A stretch of 5,757 nucleotides of DNA from an uncultured Clostridium sp. Its GTDB lineage: Bacteria > Bacillota_A > Clostridia > Lachnospirales > Lachnospiraceae. The DNA lies in assembly GCA_945836785.1 (NCBI GenBank), contig CAMAMD010000087.1, positions 1-5,757 on the forward strand. The letters run 5' to 3'. The first letter of the stretch is position 1; each line of letters starts with the position of its first letter. This document shows positions 5,264 through 5,757 of the stretch, one piece after another. Made by a program: the position numbers and the translations under genes. A model generated the notes under the pieces. It was not told the DNA's origin, did no database searches, and saw nothing but the letters and a program-made list of their open reading frames with translations.

Positions 5264-5757
5264 TGATTAATATTATATGTGAGGTTTCAAAATATCTCAT
5301 AATATTGTTTATGGTTCTTTATACCATAAAATGCTTTTCTGTTATGACCTCAAAGGATGAGGAAAGCAAAAAGTCAAAACTGAATAAGCAGATTGTATAT
5401 GTTTTTCTGATACATTTTTTGTGTTATCTGACGATGTATCTCAGGATGCAATCTGTGAAAATCCTGGTTTTTTATGGGGTGCAGATTTTTGTGGCTGTAT
5501 TTTATATGATCATATATCACTCTATATATAAGGGCTCATCAAGATTATTGACAAACAATACAGCATTTTTGCTTTTGATTGGATATACGATTCTGACAAG
5601 ATTGAATTTTTCACTTGCGGTAAAACAGTTTATCATGGCTACCGCCGGGTTAGTTATCTCTGCATTTGTTCCTTATATCATGACAAAATGGAAAAAACTG
5701 AAGGATATGGGAACTGTTTATGGTATTGTGGGATTGTTTTTTTTAATGACGGTGTTT
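5263..5757 (+). CDS. FtsW/RodA/SpoVE-like SEDS protein, 5' part only
   Basis: An open frame of 165 codons starts at TAATG and continues past the window end without a stop. SEDS proteins are multi-pass membrane glycosyltransferases that polymerise lipid II into glycan strands with a partner class B penicillin-binding protein. The segment FLLLIGYTILTRLNF (102-116), followed by AVKQFIMATAGLVISAF (119-135), resembles the first helices of the FtsW/RodA core, where a Gly-x-x-x-hydrophobic-Thr/Ser helix is followed by a Lys-Gln-containing second helix. Before it lie three probable membrane helices (about 4-24, 43-61, 66-86) with a charged loop KDEESKKSKLNK (31-42), an N-terminal addition compared with E. 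coli FtsW. Another helix begins near 150. No catalytic Asp region is visible because the gene is truncated by the window. FtsW, RodA and SpoVE cannot be separated on this fragment; the neighbouring zapA and divIVA-like genes suit a division or wall-growth role. Confidence 0.72.
   Translation, partial: MINIICEVSKYLIILFMVLYTIKCFSVMTSKDEESKKSKLNKQIVYVFLIHFLCYLTMYLRMQSVKILVFYGVQIFVAVFYMIIYHSIYKGSSRLLTNNTAFLLLIGYTILTRLNFSLAVKQFIMATAGLVISAFVPYIMTKWKKLKDMGTVYGIVGLFFLMTVF

Noticed and set aside
1..5757. CRISPR arrays, tRNA or rRNA genes, transposases, integrase sites, phage or toxin-antitoxin modules
   Set aside because: No repeat-spacer pattern, tRNA-like cloverleaf or mobile-element protein was recognised on either strand; nearly all sequence is accounted for by housekeeping genes.

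Overview
The window looks like a chromosomal segment of a low-to-moderate G+C Firmicute, most probably a member of the Clostridia close to Lachnospiraceae. This rests on the style of the proteins (a DivIVA-like protein with a long acidic tail, a ZapA with a long coiled coil, an 800-residue U32 protein, an FtsW/RodA-like protein with extra N-terminal helices), on strong AGGAG-type ribosome binding sites, and on tight co-directional packing. The taxonomic call comes from recognition; no database search was possible.

Layout. Positions 1-184 hold no clear gene. They contain an imperfect hairpin at the left edge, a doubtful 13-codon reading frame, and a good sigma-A-type promoter with an extended -10. 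This promoter drives a DivIVA/GpsB-like gene (185-766), which ends in a strong intrinsic terminator (778-807). Directly after the terminator T-tract comes a gene string read in one direction: ruvA (819-1418), ruvB (1442-2446), zapA (2464-2871), a U32-family protein (2861-5263) and the 5' part of an FtsW/RodA/SpoVE-like gene (5263 to the window end). The gaps are 23 and 17 bases, followed by overlaps of 11 bases and 1 base. No terminator was seen between these genes, so ruvA to ftsW-like reads as one operon.

How the genes fit together. RuvA and RuvB form the Holliday junction branch-migration motor. ZapA stabilises the FtsZ ring, the DivIVA-like protein belongs to the pole/division-site scaffold family, and the last gene belongs to the SEDS peptidoglycan polymerases. 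The U32 protein carries the four-cysteine iron-sulfur signature of the RNA-hydroxylating RlhA/TrhP group, so it is more likely an RNA-modification enzyme than a protease. The segment therefore combines DNA repair, cell division, wall synthesis and probable rRNA/tRNA modification.

I do not see a clear new defence or mobile system. The points most worth a second look are the terminator placed directly against the ruvA ribosome binding site, the cysteine-rich second module of the U32 protein, the three additional N-terminal helices in the SEDS-like protein, and the acidic bipartite tail of the DivIVA-like protein.
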